NCBI GenBank assembly: GCA_016218045.1
Contig: JACRFB010000015.1
Coordinates: 1-64,000 of the forward strand
Direction: 5' to 3'
Source: Ignavibacteriota bacterium
GTDB lineage: Bacteria; Bacteroidota; Ignavibacteria; SZUA-365
Length of the DNA stretch: 64,000 bases
Below the pieces are notes generated by a model, which ran no database searches, had not been told where the DNA came from, and was given only the letters and a program-made list of their open reading frames with translations. Below, in pieces: positions 53,678 to 61,789 of the stretch; within the stretch, counting starts at the first letter, position 1; each line of letters begins with the position of its first letter. Position numbers and translations under genes: made by a program.

Positions 53678-55228
53678 TCACTTCGACGCGGCGGCGGGTG
53701 CGGGAGCAGTCGCGGGCGCGGAAACGCTGTGATACTGCCCGACGATGCGTTTCATCGTCGGTTCTGTTTTTGAAAGGAAGGTGGAGGGAAACACGCCGAT
53801 CCACACGATGAAGACGAGAATCGGAATAAGCAGTCCGATTTCCCGGCGCGAGAGATCCGCGATGCGTGTGTTCTCGTCATTGCGCGTCGTGCCGAACACC
53901 ACGCGCTGGAACATCCACAGCATGTACACGGCCGATAACACGACACCTGTGGATGCAAACACGGTGTACCAGATGGAACCGAGTGTCACGGAGCCGAAGG
54001 ACCCGAGCAGGATCAGGAATTCACCCACAAAACCGTTGAGTCCCGGCAGCCCTATCGACGAGAGGGTGACGATGAGGAAGATGGTCGAAAAGACCGGCAC
54101 GTGGCGCGCCAGGCCGCCGAAATCCTCGATCATACGCGTATGCCTGCGGTCGTAGATCATTCCCACAAGGAGGAAGAGCGCGCCCGTGGAGAGTCCGTGG
54201 TTGATCATTTGAATGAGTCCGCCCTGCATGCCCTCGACGGTCAATCCGAAAATGCCGAGCAGGATGAAACCCATGTGGCTGACGGACGAGTATGCCACGA
54301 GCTTCTTCACGTCTTTCTGCACCATCGAGACGAGAGCGCCGTAGATGATGCCCGCCACGCCGAGCCCCGCGAGCCATCCCGCGTACTCGAGCGTCGCGCC
54401 GGGAAAGAGCTGCACGTTGAAACGCACCAGGCCGTAGGTGCCGAGTTTCAGCAGCACACCCGCGAGTATGACCGATCCACCCGTGGGCGCCTCGACGTGT
54501 GCGTCGGGAAGCCATGTGTGAAGCGGGAACGCGGGCACCTTGATCAGGAAACTCAGGGCGAAGGCCGCGAACAGCCAGGCCTGCGCCGGTGCGGGAATCT
54601 GCGGGGCAAGGGCAAGCAGCGCGGTGAAGTCGGTGGTGAAAACACCTCCGGGCAGCGTGGACGCGTACCATCCCATCCAGAGTATCGCAATCAGCATGAG
54701 AAGGGAGCCGACCATCGTGAAGATGAAGAACTTCACGGTGGCGTACACGCGGTTCTTTCCGCCCCAGATGCCGATGATGAAGTACATCGGGATGAGGATC
54801 ACTTCCCAGAACACGTAGAAAAGGAACGTATCGAGCGAACAGAAAACACCCAGCATGCCTGTCTCGAGCAGCAGCATCAGGAAGAGGTACAGCGGCACCT
54901 GCTTTGTGACGGACTTCCACGATGACACGATGACGATCGGTGTCAAAAACGTCGTGAGCAAAACCAGCAGCAGAGAAAGTCCGTCGATTCCCACATGGTA
55001 ACTGACGTTGAACGACGGGATCCACAACGTCTTTTCGATGAACTGCATCGAGGCGTTCGCGGGATCGTAGGCGAAGTAGAGAGGCAGGGAAAGGAAAAAC
55101 AGCGCGGCGCTAATGGCGACGGCGCCGGCCTTCATGACGCGCTCGTTGCGGCGCAGAAGTAACAGCAACACGCCGGCGGCCGCGGGCGTGAAGATCAGAA
55201 TGCTCAGCAGGTTCGGGATCATGGGCAT
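53678..55228 (-). CDS. nuoM: NADH-quinone oxidoreductase subunit M
   Basis: A proton-pumping antiporter-like subunit of complex I, 516 residues and about fourteen transmembrane segments. Diagnostic stretches include YHVGIDGLSLLLVLLTTFLTP, FYVFWEVILIPMYFIIGIWGG with the TM5 Glu, IKVPAFPLHTWLPDAHVEAPTGGSVILAGVLLKLGTYG with the essential Lys, and VAYSSVSHMGFILLGIF. It starts two bases after the nuoL stop. The C-terminus carries an Ala/Pro-rich tail (APATAPAPAAASK). Confidence 0.96.
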   Translation of the reverse strand: MPMIPNLLSILIFTPAAAGVLLLLLRRNERVMKAGAVAISAALFFLSLPLYFAYDPANASMQFIEKTLWIPSFNVSYHVGIDGLSLLLVLLTTFLTPIVIVSSWKSVTKQVPLYLFLMLLLETGMLGVFCSLDTFLFYVFWEVILIPMYFIIGIWGGKNRVYATVKFFIFTMVGSLLMLIAILWMGWYASTLPGGVFTTDFTALLALAPQIPAPAQAWLFAAFALSFLIKVPAFPLHTWLPDAHVEAPTGGSVILAGVLLKLGTYGLVRFNVQLFPGATLEYAGWLAGLGVAGIIYGALVSMVQKDVKKLVAYSSVSHMGFILLGIFGLTVEGMQGGLIQMINHGLSTGALFLLVGMIYDRRHTRMIEDFGGLARHVPVFSTIFLIVTLSSIGLPGLNGFVGEFLILLGSFGSVTLGSIWYTVFASTGVVLSAVYMLWMFQRVVFGTTRNDENTRIADLSRREIGLLIPILVFIVWIGVFPSTFLSKTEPTMKRIVGQYHSVSAPATAPAPAAASK

Positions 55229-55230
55229 TG

Positions 55231-57168
55231 TCAGGCGAGGAGAAGCAGTCCGAGTACGATGAGGATGCCGGCGACAATCATGGTCGCATAGGTCTGCACG
55301 ACGCCGGTCTGGATCAAACGCATACCGGCCGCCGTCCTGCCGGTGATGGTGGCGAGTCCGTTGACAAATCCATCGATGAGACGTGTGTCGACGATTCGCG
55401 CGAGCACGCGGTCGGAGACTCCGACCAGCGGACGGACGATGGCGCCTAGATAGGCCTCGTCGATGTAGTATTTGCGGGCGAGGGTCCGCTGCACACCGCC
55501 GGCGCGCGCCACGAAGGACTCATCGGCCGAGGGATTTGCGCGGTAGATTTTCCGGCCGAACCAGAATCCTGTCACCCCGATGGCCACACTCACGGCCATG
55601 AGAATGTACTCCGTCGCATGGCTGTATTCGTGGCCCGCGTGCAGATGCGCCGCGGCCGGAGCAAAGATGGGATGCAGCCACTGATGCAGGGCGTTGCCGC
55701 CGCCCAGAGCCGCGGGCACGCCGAGGAAGCCGCCCACCACGGCCAGCGCGGCCAGCAGTATCAGCGGTATCGTCATCGTCGCGGGCGACTCGTGCGGATG
55801 TTTGCCGGCCTCCCAACGCGGGGCGCCGTCGAAGGTCAATGTGACCATGCGGAACATGTAGAACGCCGTCATCAGCGCGGCGGCCGCACCTATCATCCAC
55901 AGCAGCACGGATCCATCAGCGAAGGCGCTCCATAATATCTCGTCCTTGCTGAAAAATCCCGACAGAGGCGGGAAGCCCGCGATCGCGAAACTCGAGATGA
56001 GGAAGGTCCAGTACGTGCGCGGCATCACGGATTTGAGTCCGCCCATGCGGCGGATGTCCTGTTCCTCGTGCATGGCGTGTATCACCGATCCGCTGCCGAG
56101 GAAGAGGCAGGCCTTGAAAAACGCGTGTGTCATCACGTGGAAAATGCCCGCGGTGAATGCGCCGACACCCAGGGCGAGAAACATGTACCCGAGCTGGCTC
56201 ACTGTCGAATAGGCAAGCACTTTCTTGATGTCGTTCTGTGCGATGCCGATCGAGGCGGCCACTATGGCGGTCAGGGCGCCGATCACGGCCACCACGGCCA
56301 TCGTGTCGGGTGCAAGCGCGTACAGCAGCGAATTGCGCGCCACCATGTACACGCCGGCGGTGACCATGGTCGCGGCATGGATGAGGGCGCTCACGGGAGT
56401 GGGACCCGCCATGGCGTCGGGCAGCCAGATGAACAGAGGAATCTGCGCGCTCTTGCCGGTGGCGCCGATGAAGAGCAGCAGCGTGGCCCACATGATGGTA
56501 GAATTGCCCGGACTGTATGAGGCCGCTCCTTCAAAGACTTCGCGGAAAGTCAGCGAACCGAATTCGCGGAAGATCAGGAACATGCCGAGCATAAAGGCGA
56601 AGTCGCCGATGCGGTTCACCCAAAAGGCCTTGTTGCCCGCGTCGCCGGTCCACACAATGCCCGTGCCTTCGAAATTCCTGTCGTACCAGAAGCCGATCAG
56701 CAGATACGAGCACAAGCCCACGCCTTCCCACCCGAGGAACATCAGCACATAATTGTCCGCGAGCACAAGATTGAGCATCGCGAAAATGAAGAGGTTCAGG
56801 TAGGTGAAGAAGCGCCAGAAGCCCCGGTCGCCGTGCATGTAGCCGATCGAGTAAATGTGGATCAGGAAACCCACTCCCGTGACGATGAGCGTCATAAGGA
56901 TCGAGAGCTGATCCACCTGATACGCGGCCGACACGGTGAAGGAGCCCGCGGTGAGCCAGGTGAACAACGGCACGATGTGGCTGCGGTGTTCCGGATCCGC
57001 GCCGAGCAGCGAGAAGAAAATGGCAGCGGCAACCACGAAGGGAATGCCGACCGCAAGACTGCCGATCCAGCCGATCAGGTTTTCATTACGGAGCTTCCGG
57101 CCGAACAGGCCGTTGAACAGAAAACCGAGCAGCGGGAAAAGGACGATGAGGGGCGTGTAGGCGTGCAT
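55231..57168 (-). CDS. nuoL: NADH-quinone oxidoreductase subunit L
   Basis: The largest antiporter-like subunit of complex I, with the lateral C-terminal helix. The 645-residue protein contains FIHIYSIGYMHGDRGFWRFFTYLNLFIFAMLNLV (as FLIHIYS...), FLGWEGVGLCSYLLIGFWY with the TM5 Glu, and KSAQIPLFIWLPDAMAGPTPVSALIHAATMVTAGVYMVAR. The HTWLPDAM of many homologues appears as FIWLPDAM. The C-terminal ~90 residues include RKYYIDEAYLGAIVRPL, typical of the extended helix region. It starts 30 bases after nuoK. Confidence 0.96.
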   Translation of the reverse strand: MHAYTPLIVLFPLLGFLFNGLFGRKLRNENLIGWIGSLAVGIPFVVAAAIFFSLLGADPEHRSHIVPLFTWLTAGSFTVSAAYQVDQLSILMTLIVTGVGFLIHIYSIGYMHGDRGFWRFFTYLNLFIFAMLNLVLADNYVLMFLGWEGVGLCSYLLIGFWYDRNFEGTGIVWTGDAGNKAFWVNRIGDFAFMLGMFLIFREFGSLTFREVFEGAASYSPGNSTIMWATLLLFIGATGKSAQIPLFIWLPDAMAGPTPVSALIHAATMVTAGVYMVARNSLLYALAPDTMAVVAVIGALTAIVAASIGIAQNDIKKVLAYSTVSQLGYMFLALGVGAFTAGIFHVMTHAFFKACLFLGSGSVIHAMHEEQDIRRMGGLKSVMPRTYWTFLISSFAIAGFPPLSGFFSKDEILWSAFADGSVLLWMIGAAAALMTAFYMFRMVTLTFDGAPRWEAGKHPHESPATMTIPLILLAALAVVGGFLGVPAALGGGNALHQWLHPIFAPAAAHLHAGHEYSHATEYILMAVSVAIGVTGFWFGRKIYRANPSADESFVARAGGVQRTLARKYYIDEAYLGAIVRPLVGVSDRVLARIVDTRLIDGFVNGLATITGRTAAGMRLIQTGVVQTYATMIVAGILIVLGLLLLA

Positions 57169-57198
57169 GAGACCTCGAGAGACGGCGGATGCCGCGTG

Positions 57199-57501
57199 TC
57201 ACCACTTGAGAATGTTCACGTCGTTGATGTCGACTGTCTGTTTGTTGCGGAAAAGCGCAATCACGATGGCCAGGCCCACCGCCGCTTCGGCGGCGGCCAC
57301 CGCCATCACAAAAAAGACGATGATCTGTCCCGCCGCCGAGCCCAGATAGGCCGAAAATGCGACAAAGGTCAGGTTCACGGAGTTGAGCATCAGCTCGATG
57401 CACATGAAGATGATGATGGCGTTCCGACGCGTCAAAACGCCTGCAACGCCGATCACGAACATCACCGCGCTCAGGATCAGATACCATTCGATGGGAATCA
57501 T
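57199..57501 (-). CDS. nuoK: NADH-quinone oxidoreductase subunit K
   Basis: A small three-helix membrane subunit of complex I, 100 residues. It has the expected conserved glutamates in [18 protein letters not shown] and in [23 protein letters not shown] 57501 is chosen because the product then has the normal NuoK length and start ([20 protein letters not shown]); the upstream open frame overlaps nuoJ. It starts 19 bases after the nuoJ stop. Confidence 0.96.
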   Translation of the reverse strand: MIPIEWYLILSAVMFVIGVAGVLTRRNAIIIFMCIELMLNSVNLTFVAFSAYLGSAAGQIIVFFVMAVAAAEAAVGLAIVIALFRNKQTVDINDVNILKW

Positions 57502-57520
57502 AGTCGCGTGGGGCAGGGGT

Positions 57521-58042
57521 TCAGGGGAATCGTTTCTTCGCCAGCACCACCGCGCCGACAATGGCGGCGAGGAGCAGCAGCGAAGCCATTTCAAAGGGGA
57601 AAAGGAAGTTGCGGAACAGCTCGTTGCCGATGCTCTCGACCGTGCCCAGCGTGGCCGGATTCGACTGCGCGTGCGCAAGCGCCTCGGTCGTGAACGCACC
57701 GGAACCGCCAAGAAGCGGGATCAGTGCAGCCAGAACGGCCACGGCGAGTCCCGCGCCGCTGTATTGACGCCACGAGCGCGTGTCGTGCAATCGTGCCTCG
57801 TCCTGCAGGTTCAGGAGCATGATAACAAACAGCACCAGCACCATGATGGCCCCCGCGTAGACGAGCACCTGCATGATGGCGACAAATTGCGCGTGCAGGG
57901 TGAGATAGATGCCCGCCAGCGCGATGAAATTCACGATGAGCAGCAGCGCGCTGTGCATCGGATTCACGCGCGTCACAAGCAGGACGGCTGAAACAACGGC
58001 CGTGACGGCCAAAATCACGAAAAAAATGGTCTCAATTGTCAC
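57521..58042 (-). CDS. nuoJ: NADH-quinone oxidoreductase subunit J
   Basis: A membrane subunit of complex I with five transmembrane helices, 173 residues. Key stretches are [52 protein letters not shown], containing the VYAGAI motif of helix 3. The GTG at 58042 is used as start because GGAG precedes it; the open frame upstream has no ribosome site. nuoJ is the first gene of this nuo block, and subunits A-I are not in the window. A promoter lies at 58086-58114. Confidence 0.94.
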   Translation of the reverse strand: MTIETIFFVILAVTAVVSAVLLVTRVNPMHSALLLIVNFIALAGIYLTLHAQFVAIMQVLVYAGAIMVLVLFVIMLLNLQDEARLHDTRSWRQYSGAGLAVAVLAALIPLLGGSGAFTTEALAHAQSNPATLGTVESIGNELFRNFLFPFEMASLLLLAAIVGAVVLAKKRFP

Positions 58043-58085
58043 GATTTCTCCACCGGGTAGGAGGGGCGGAAATGGATATCGTTTC

Positions 58086-58114
58086 AATATACTCGCGCAC
58101 CGCCTTCAAAACAA
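58086..58114 (-). promoter_or_regulatory. Promoter of the nuoJ-to-vanZ operon
   Basis: On the minus strand TTGTTT (58114-58109), a 17-bp spacer and TATATT (58091-58086). It lies between the pabC stop (58148) and the nuoJ start (58042), so the nuo block need not depend on pab transcription. Confidence 0.5.
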
Positions 58115-58147
58115 TCGAAGCCGGCTCCGAATTGGGGAAAACAGGCG

Positions 58148-58972
58148 CTATTTGTGGCTTCCGCGGATAATCATTGCCTCGCGCAACTCCGCGGGAGGCA
58201 GGGGTACGGGCCCGCGAATGAGCCAATCGTCGATGCCTGTCACGGGTTGGACAAGACGAAGCGTGTTGCACGCCCACATGGCGCGATACGTCGGGATGTC
58301 CTGCGAACGTGGAGCGGACCTCGAAACACGAAACCCGCGTTCCTCTAGAAACAAACAGATGTGACGCGCGGCGATGCTGTCGAGGCGCTGATCGGATGGA
58401 GTGATGAGCCACTGTTCGCCGTCCCATGCGATCAGCGCCGCGGTGCTGGTCTCGAGCAACGAGCCGTCCGGGGTCCGGAACACGGCATCGTCGAATCCGT
58501 TGCGCCCGGCGTTCAGCCAAGCCGCGCGATACATGCCGTAGCTGAGTGTTTTCCAACGGGCGAACGGGGATGGATGCGCAACATCCACTGTCTGCAATCG
58601 GTACGGAGCCGACACCGCGGGCCGTATGTATCGAGTTGCCGTGATGCAGAGTGTCGGATCTTGTTCAGGACCGGAAGCGCGGCTCACGATGATTTTGACG
58701 CGCGCCTCGTCATTCGCGAGAGCGTTGGCGCGCAGAACCGCGTCGATCGCGGCATCCAGCTCGGCATCCGCGGGGACCGGTGTGATATCCAAAAAGGACA
58801 AGGTGGTCCGCAATCTTTCGTAGTGGTCGGCCCGGAACTGCGGCCGCCCTTCGCGCGCGAGGAGTGTCTCGAACGCGCCGTCACCGTATTGAAAGCCGGC
58901 GTCGAGCGGGGAGATGGCGGCCTCCGCTGCGGGGACAAGCCGACCGTTCAGATACAGAACCGCCATGTTCAT
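58148..58972 (-). CDS. pabC: Aminotransferase class IV, aminodeoxychorismate lyase type
   Basis: A PLP-dependent enzyme of 274 residues that probably releases pyruvate from aminodeoxychorismate to make p-aminobenzoate for folate. It shows ISPLDAGFQYGDGAFETL near the N-terminus, WKTLSYGMYRAAWLNAG with the PLP lysine, and GSLLETSTAALIAWDG. The sequence alone would also fit a branched-chain or D-amino-acid aminotransferase of the same fold; the pab operon makes PabC the best choice. ATG 58972 overlaps the pabB stop (ATGA). Confidence 0.88.
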   Translation of the reverse strand: MNMAVLYLNGRLVPAAEAAISPLDAGFQYGDGAFETLLAREGRPQFRADHYERLRTTLSFLDITPVPADAELDAAIDAVLRANALANDEARVKIIVSRASGPEQDPTLCITATRYIRPAVSAPYRLQTVDVAHPSPFARWKTLSYGMYRAAWLNAGRNGFDDAVFRTPDGSLLETSTAALIAWDGEQWLITPSDQRLDSIAARHICLFLEERGFRVSRSAPRSQDIPTYRAMWACNTLRLVQPVTGIDDWLIRGPVPLPPAELREAMIIRGSHK

Positions 58973-60381
58973 AGGGCGCTCCCGGGGCCGTGGGTGTCCT
59001 CGTGCGAGGGGAGGAAGTTCCGGGCCTTTGCCAGAGTCTCCTCGTATTCCGCATCCGGATCCGAGTCGTGCACGATGCCCCCGCCGACGGACAGGTGGAA
59101 ACGTCCGCGTGCCAGTATCATGGTCCGTATCGCCACGCTGAGATCGATGTCGCCGTCGGCCGCCGCGTGGCCAATGGCGCCGGTGTACACGTGCCGCGCA
59201 ACTTTTTCGAATTCCTCGATAAGCTCCATCGCGCGGATGCGCGGACAGCCCGTGATGGACCCGCCCGGGAACATGGCGCGCATCCATTCGGCAAAACCGG
59301 CTCCGTCGTGTTGTATTCCGCGCACTGTGCTCACCAGATGATGCACGTTTGCGTACGATTCAACGCGTTTGTGTTCGTGCACGACAACGCTTCCGGGGAG
59401 GCACACCCTGCTCATGTCGTTGCGTATGAGGTCAACAATCATCGAGAGTTCCGCGTCATCTTTTGCACTGCGGAGCAGCTCCTCGACTATGGCAGCGTCG
59501 GATGCGGGATCCTTGCCCCTCGGCCGTGTACCCTTGATGGGACGCGACTGCACCGCGTCACCCTCGCGGCGCAGAAACTGCTCCATCGACGTCGAAAGCA
59601 CGAGGTGATCACCCGCGTTAATCCACGCGTAATACGGGGCGGGATTCGAACGGAAACGCGCGGTCCAGTACGCGAACGGATCTCCCTCGAATTCACCGTC
59701 GAAGCGTTGCGAGAGATTGATCTGATAGATGTCACCATCACGGATGTGTGTGCGTGCTTTTTCCACCATGCGGCAGTATTCGTCCCTGCCATGTGTGGAA
59801 TGGTTGGCGCGAAGCCGCGGTGTTTTGCCGTGTGGAATCGGGTCCGCCGTTGCGCCCAGCACATCGAAAGCGCTGCCGTGCACGTCGGTGTAGGTGACGC
59901 GGAATTCACGCATCCGATGTGTTGCGCGTTCGTGAATGCGTATGAGCGTCGGCAGCATGAGCCACATTTCCGGCAGGGACAGGTCGTCGGTCGCCGTGCG
60001 GAGCAGGCGTTCGATGCTGTCCTTCAACTCGTACGCAAAATATCCTGCGAACCGCGGGGTCGGCATATCTCTACCGAAATCCGTCCGCAGTTGCTCGAGC
60101 ATGCCGTCCACGGCGTCGAGCGGATGTGCCGCTACATGTCTGACACCGCTGCTGTCGCGCCATTCCAGCGAGCCGGGTTTGTATGTGAGCAGGGCTGCGG
60201 GTTCCGCAAAAAGCCAGGACCGCCGTGCCTCGGCCGATCCGCCTCCGCTGAGCAACAGCACTGTGTTTGCGCGCCGACATGCCTCGTCGCAGAGGGCGAC
60301 AAATTCCTCGTCGCCGAGAAGCGCGGGAGCAGCACTCTCGGTGATCGATGCCACACGGATATGCGGAAGCGCCGCCGTCAT
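58969..60381 (-). CDS. pabB: Aminodeoxychorismate synthase component I
   Basis: A chorismate-using enzyme of 470 residues. The catalytic domain has SRPIKGTRPRGKDPASD, whose PIKGT lysine marks PabB rather than anthranilate synthase (PIAGT), followed by ELSMIVDLIRNDMSRV, YANVHHLVSTVRG, MFPGGSITGCPRIRAMELI and YTGAIGH. The N-terminal ~150 residues are the divergent TrpE-like part. The ATG at 60381 overlaps the pabA stop, which fixes the start over a longer open frame. It works with PabA, which supplies ammonia from glutamine. Confidence 0.93.
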   Translation of the reverse strand: MTAALPHIRVASITESAAPALLGDEEFVALCDEACRRANTVLLLSGGGSAEARRSWLFAEPAALLTYKPGSLEWRDSSGVRHVAAHPLDAVDGMLEQLRTDFGRDMPTPRFAGYFAYELKDSIERLLRTATDDLSLPEMWLMLPTLIRIHERATHRMREFRVTYTDVHGSAFDVLGATADPIPHGKTPRLRANHSTHGRDEYCRMVEKARTHIRDGDIYQINLSQRFDGEFEGDPFAYWTARFRSNPAPYYAWINAGDHLVLSTSMEQFLRREGDAVQSRPIKGTRPRGKDPASDAAIVEELLRSAKDDAELSMIVDLIRNDMSRVCLPGSVVVHEHKRVESYANVHHLVSTVRGIQHDGAGFAEWMRAMFPGGSITGCPRIRAMELIEEFEKVARHVYTGAIGHAAADGDIDLSVAIRTMILARGRFHLSVGGGIVHDSDPDAEYEETLAKARNFLPSHEDTHGPGSAL

Positions 60382-60968
60382 ATTTTGCCTCGTGATGCGG
60401 CTAAGTGCGCCAGACGGAGCACGTTCGAGGCCAGCATATCCCCGTGCGCCGTCATGAAGGATTCGGGATGGAATTGTACGGCGTTGATCGCCAACGACGT
60501 GTGTTCGAGGGCCATCGCGACGCCGTCCGACGCTCGCGCTGTGATGCGCAATCCCTCGCCGAGATCTCCGATGCACAGCGAATGATAGCGCGCCGCGGTG
60601 AAAGGGGACGGGATGTCGGAGAAGACACCTTGTGCCTCATGAGTTATTGAATCGGTCTTGCCGTGCACCGGACACGGGGCATGGATGGTGCTTCCACCGA
60701 AGACTTCGTTGATCACCTGCATGCCGAGGCAGACGCCGAAAATCGGCAGCCGGCCCGCGAATTTCCCGACCAGGGCGGCGCTGACGCCGGCGTCACGCGG
60801 CGTGCCGGGTCCGGGTGACAGCGCCAGCAGGTCTGGTAAAGAGCCCTCGACGAATGTGTCGTCCACCTCGTCATTGCGTCGCACCACAACCTCGGCGCCC
60901 GCGCGGCGGAACAGGTGCACGAGGTTGTGTGTAAACGAATCGTAATTGTCGATGAGCAGGATGCGCAT
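60378..60968 (-). CDS. pabA: Aminodeoxychorismate/anthranilate synthase glutamine amidotransferase
   Basis: A class I glutamine amidotransferase of 196 residues that feeds ammonia to PabB. It starts RILLIDNYDSFTHNLVHLF, has the LSPGPGTP motif, the nucleophile Cys in FGVCLGMQ, and the His-Glu pair in VQFHPES. It could also serve TrpE if this organism lacks a separate TrpG. ATG 60968 is chosen by family start; no strong ribosome site is seen. It heads the pabA-pabB-pabC operon with two ATGA overlaps. Confidence 0.93.
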   Translation of the reverse strand: MRILLIDNYDSFTHNLVHLFRRAGAEVVVRRNDEVDDTFVEGSLPDLLALSPGPGTPRDAGVSAALVGKFAGRLPIFGVCLGMQVINEVFGGSTIHAPCPVHGKTDSITHEAQGVFSDIPSPFTAARYHSLCIGDLGEGLRITARASDGVAMALEHTSLAINAVQFHPESFMTAHGDMLASNVLRLAHLAASRGKI

Positions 60969-61039
60969 GCGGGAAAATATCGAGAAAGGAAACCAACACG
61001 AAACTGCCGTGGCCTCCCGCAGGCCATGCGGGTCCGCTC

Positions 61040-61068
61040 TTGCGTCGGCAGGCGTCAACGATTATATT
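61040..61068 (+). promoter_or_regulatory. Promoter of tRNA-Thr
   Basis: TTGCGT (61040-61045), a 17-bp spacer and TATATT (61063-61068), ten bases before the mature 5' end of the tRNA. Confidence 0.6.
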
Positions 61069-61078
61069 ACATCGCTAT

Positions 61079-61154
61079 GCCATCCTAGCTCAGTTGGTAG
61101 AGCAGCTCACTCGTAATGAGCAGGTCGTCGGTTCGAGTCCGATGGATGGCTCCA
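61079..61154 (+). tRNA. tRNA-Thr (anticodon CGT)
   Basis: Acceptor arms GCCATCC/GGATGGC, D arm GCTC/GAGC, anticodon arm GCTCA-CTCGTAA-TGAGC with anticodon CGT, T arm GTCGG-TTCGAGT-CCGAT, discriminator T and an encoded CCA. The gene is 76 bases with CCA. Confidence 0.96.
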
Positions 61155-61157
61155 CAA

Positions 61158-61183
61158 AACAGGTCCCCGCGCAGGGACCTGTT
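61158..61183 (+). terminator. Hairpin after tRNA-Thr
   Basis: AACAGGTCCC (61158-61167) pairs perfectly with GGGACCTGTT (61174-61183). No long T-run follows, so it may be a weak terminator or a processing hairpin. Confidence 0.5.
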
Positions 61184-61208
61184 CCATTGTGTGCTCCACG
61201 TTTCCGCC

Positions 61209-61238
61209 TTGACACGGAAGGGGAACCCGTGTTACATT
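61209..61238 (+). promoter_or_regulatory. Promoter of the SAM-riboswitch operon
   Basis: TTGACA (61209-61214), an 18-bp spacer and TACATT (61233-61238). The predicted start at ~61245 is about a dozen bases upstream of the riboswitch P1 stem. Confidence 0.7.
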
Positions 61239-61256
61239 ACTGTGCGTTGTTGAACG

Positions 61257-61376
61257 CTTCTCTTATCAAGAACGGCTGAGGGATCAGGCCCTGTGACGCC
61301 GTAGCAACCGGTTCCGTCAACCTCACGGAATGACAGGTGCTCCATCCTGCCCCCGCGAGGGGGAAAGATGAGACGA
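61257..61376 (+). ncRNA. SAM-I (S-box) riboswitch aptamer
   Basis: Contains the conserved SAM-I core in order: CTTATCAAGA at 61262, GAGGGATCAGGCCC, then TGACGCCGTAGCAACC ending at ~61309. A P3-like hairpin (GGTTCCGTCAACCTCACGGAA) follows, then a P4 hairpin with CCCCCGCGAGGGGG, and GAAAGATGAGACGAAG closes P1 with the 5' CTTC. It should bind S-adenosylmethionine and turn off the downstream genes when SAM is plentiful. Confidence 0.92.
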
Positions 61377-61398
61377 AGACGGCATCCGGTTCCCGGCC

Positions 61399-61429
61399 AC
61401 CTCTTCCGATCATCGTGAAGAGGTTTTTT
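61399..61429 (+). terminator. Riboswitch expression-platform terminator
   Basis: ACCTCTTC (61399-61406) pairs with GAAGAGGT (61417-61424), followed by a run of T to 61429. It lies 23 bases after the aptamer and 28 bases before the first start codon, the layout of transcriptional control by SAM. Confidence 0.9.
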
Positions 61430-61456
61430 ATTGGCCGCCGGCCGAAGGAGTTCATC

Positions 61457-61690
61457 ATGAGTGCAGTACACAATAACAATCCGCGACACGTCCACATTCT
61501 TGTCACACACGCGCTGTGTGATCCGGGCGGATCGGCCGCGATTACAGTGACGGTTGACCCACGCATAGGTCTCGACGTGTGCATCAGATCGTCCGGTGTT
61601 GTCCGGGGCGTGGAAGCTCCCATCGAGACGAACAACTCACGGGACGGGCGCAGCGACGTACCGGAGGCCCTGTACCTCTACGTGCAATAG
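61457..61690 (+). CDS. 77-residue protein of unknown function under SAM-riboswitch control
   Basis: I do not recognise this protein. ATG 61457 follows a strong ribosome site (AAGGAG, seven bases away) and is the first start codon after the riboswitch terminator. The product begins MSAVHNNNPRHVHILVTHAL, with four His in the first 18 residues, then CDPGGSAAITVTVDPRIGLDVCIRSSG, and ends EALYLYVQ. It has two Cys, no signal peptide and no membrane segment; it looks like a small beta-rich soluble domain. GC at third positions is lower than in the neighbouring genes. metK starts 99 bases downstream, so the three genes probably share the riboswitch. A role in methionine/SAM metabolism is inferred from context only. 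Confidence 0.6.
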   Translation: MSAVHNNNPRHVHILVTHALCDPGGSAAITVTVDPRIGLDVCIRSSGVVRGVEAPIETNNSRDGRSDVPEALYLYVQ

Positions 61691-61789
61691 TCCATTCTCC
61701 TGCAGTCGCCCTTTCTCCGCATCCGGGAAAGCGGTATATTGATACAATTTTGTGAAAACGCACAATATTTTCTCCCAAAAGGACACACA

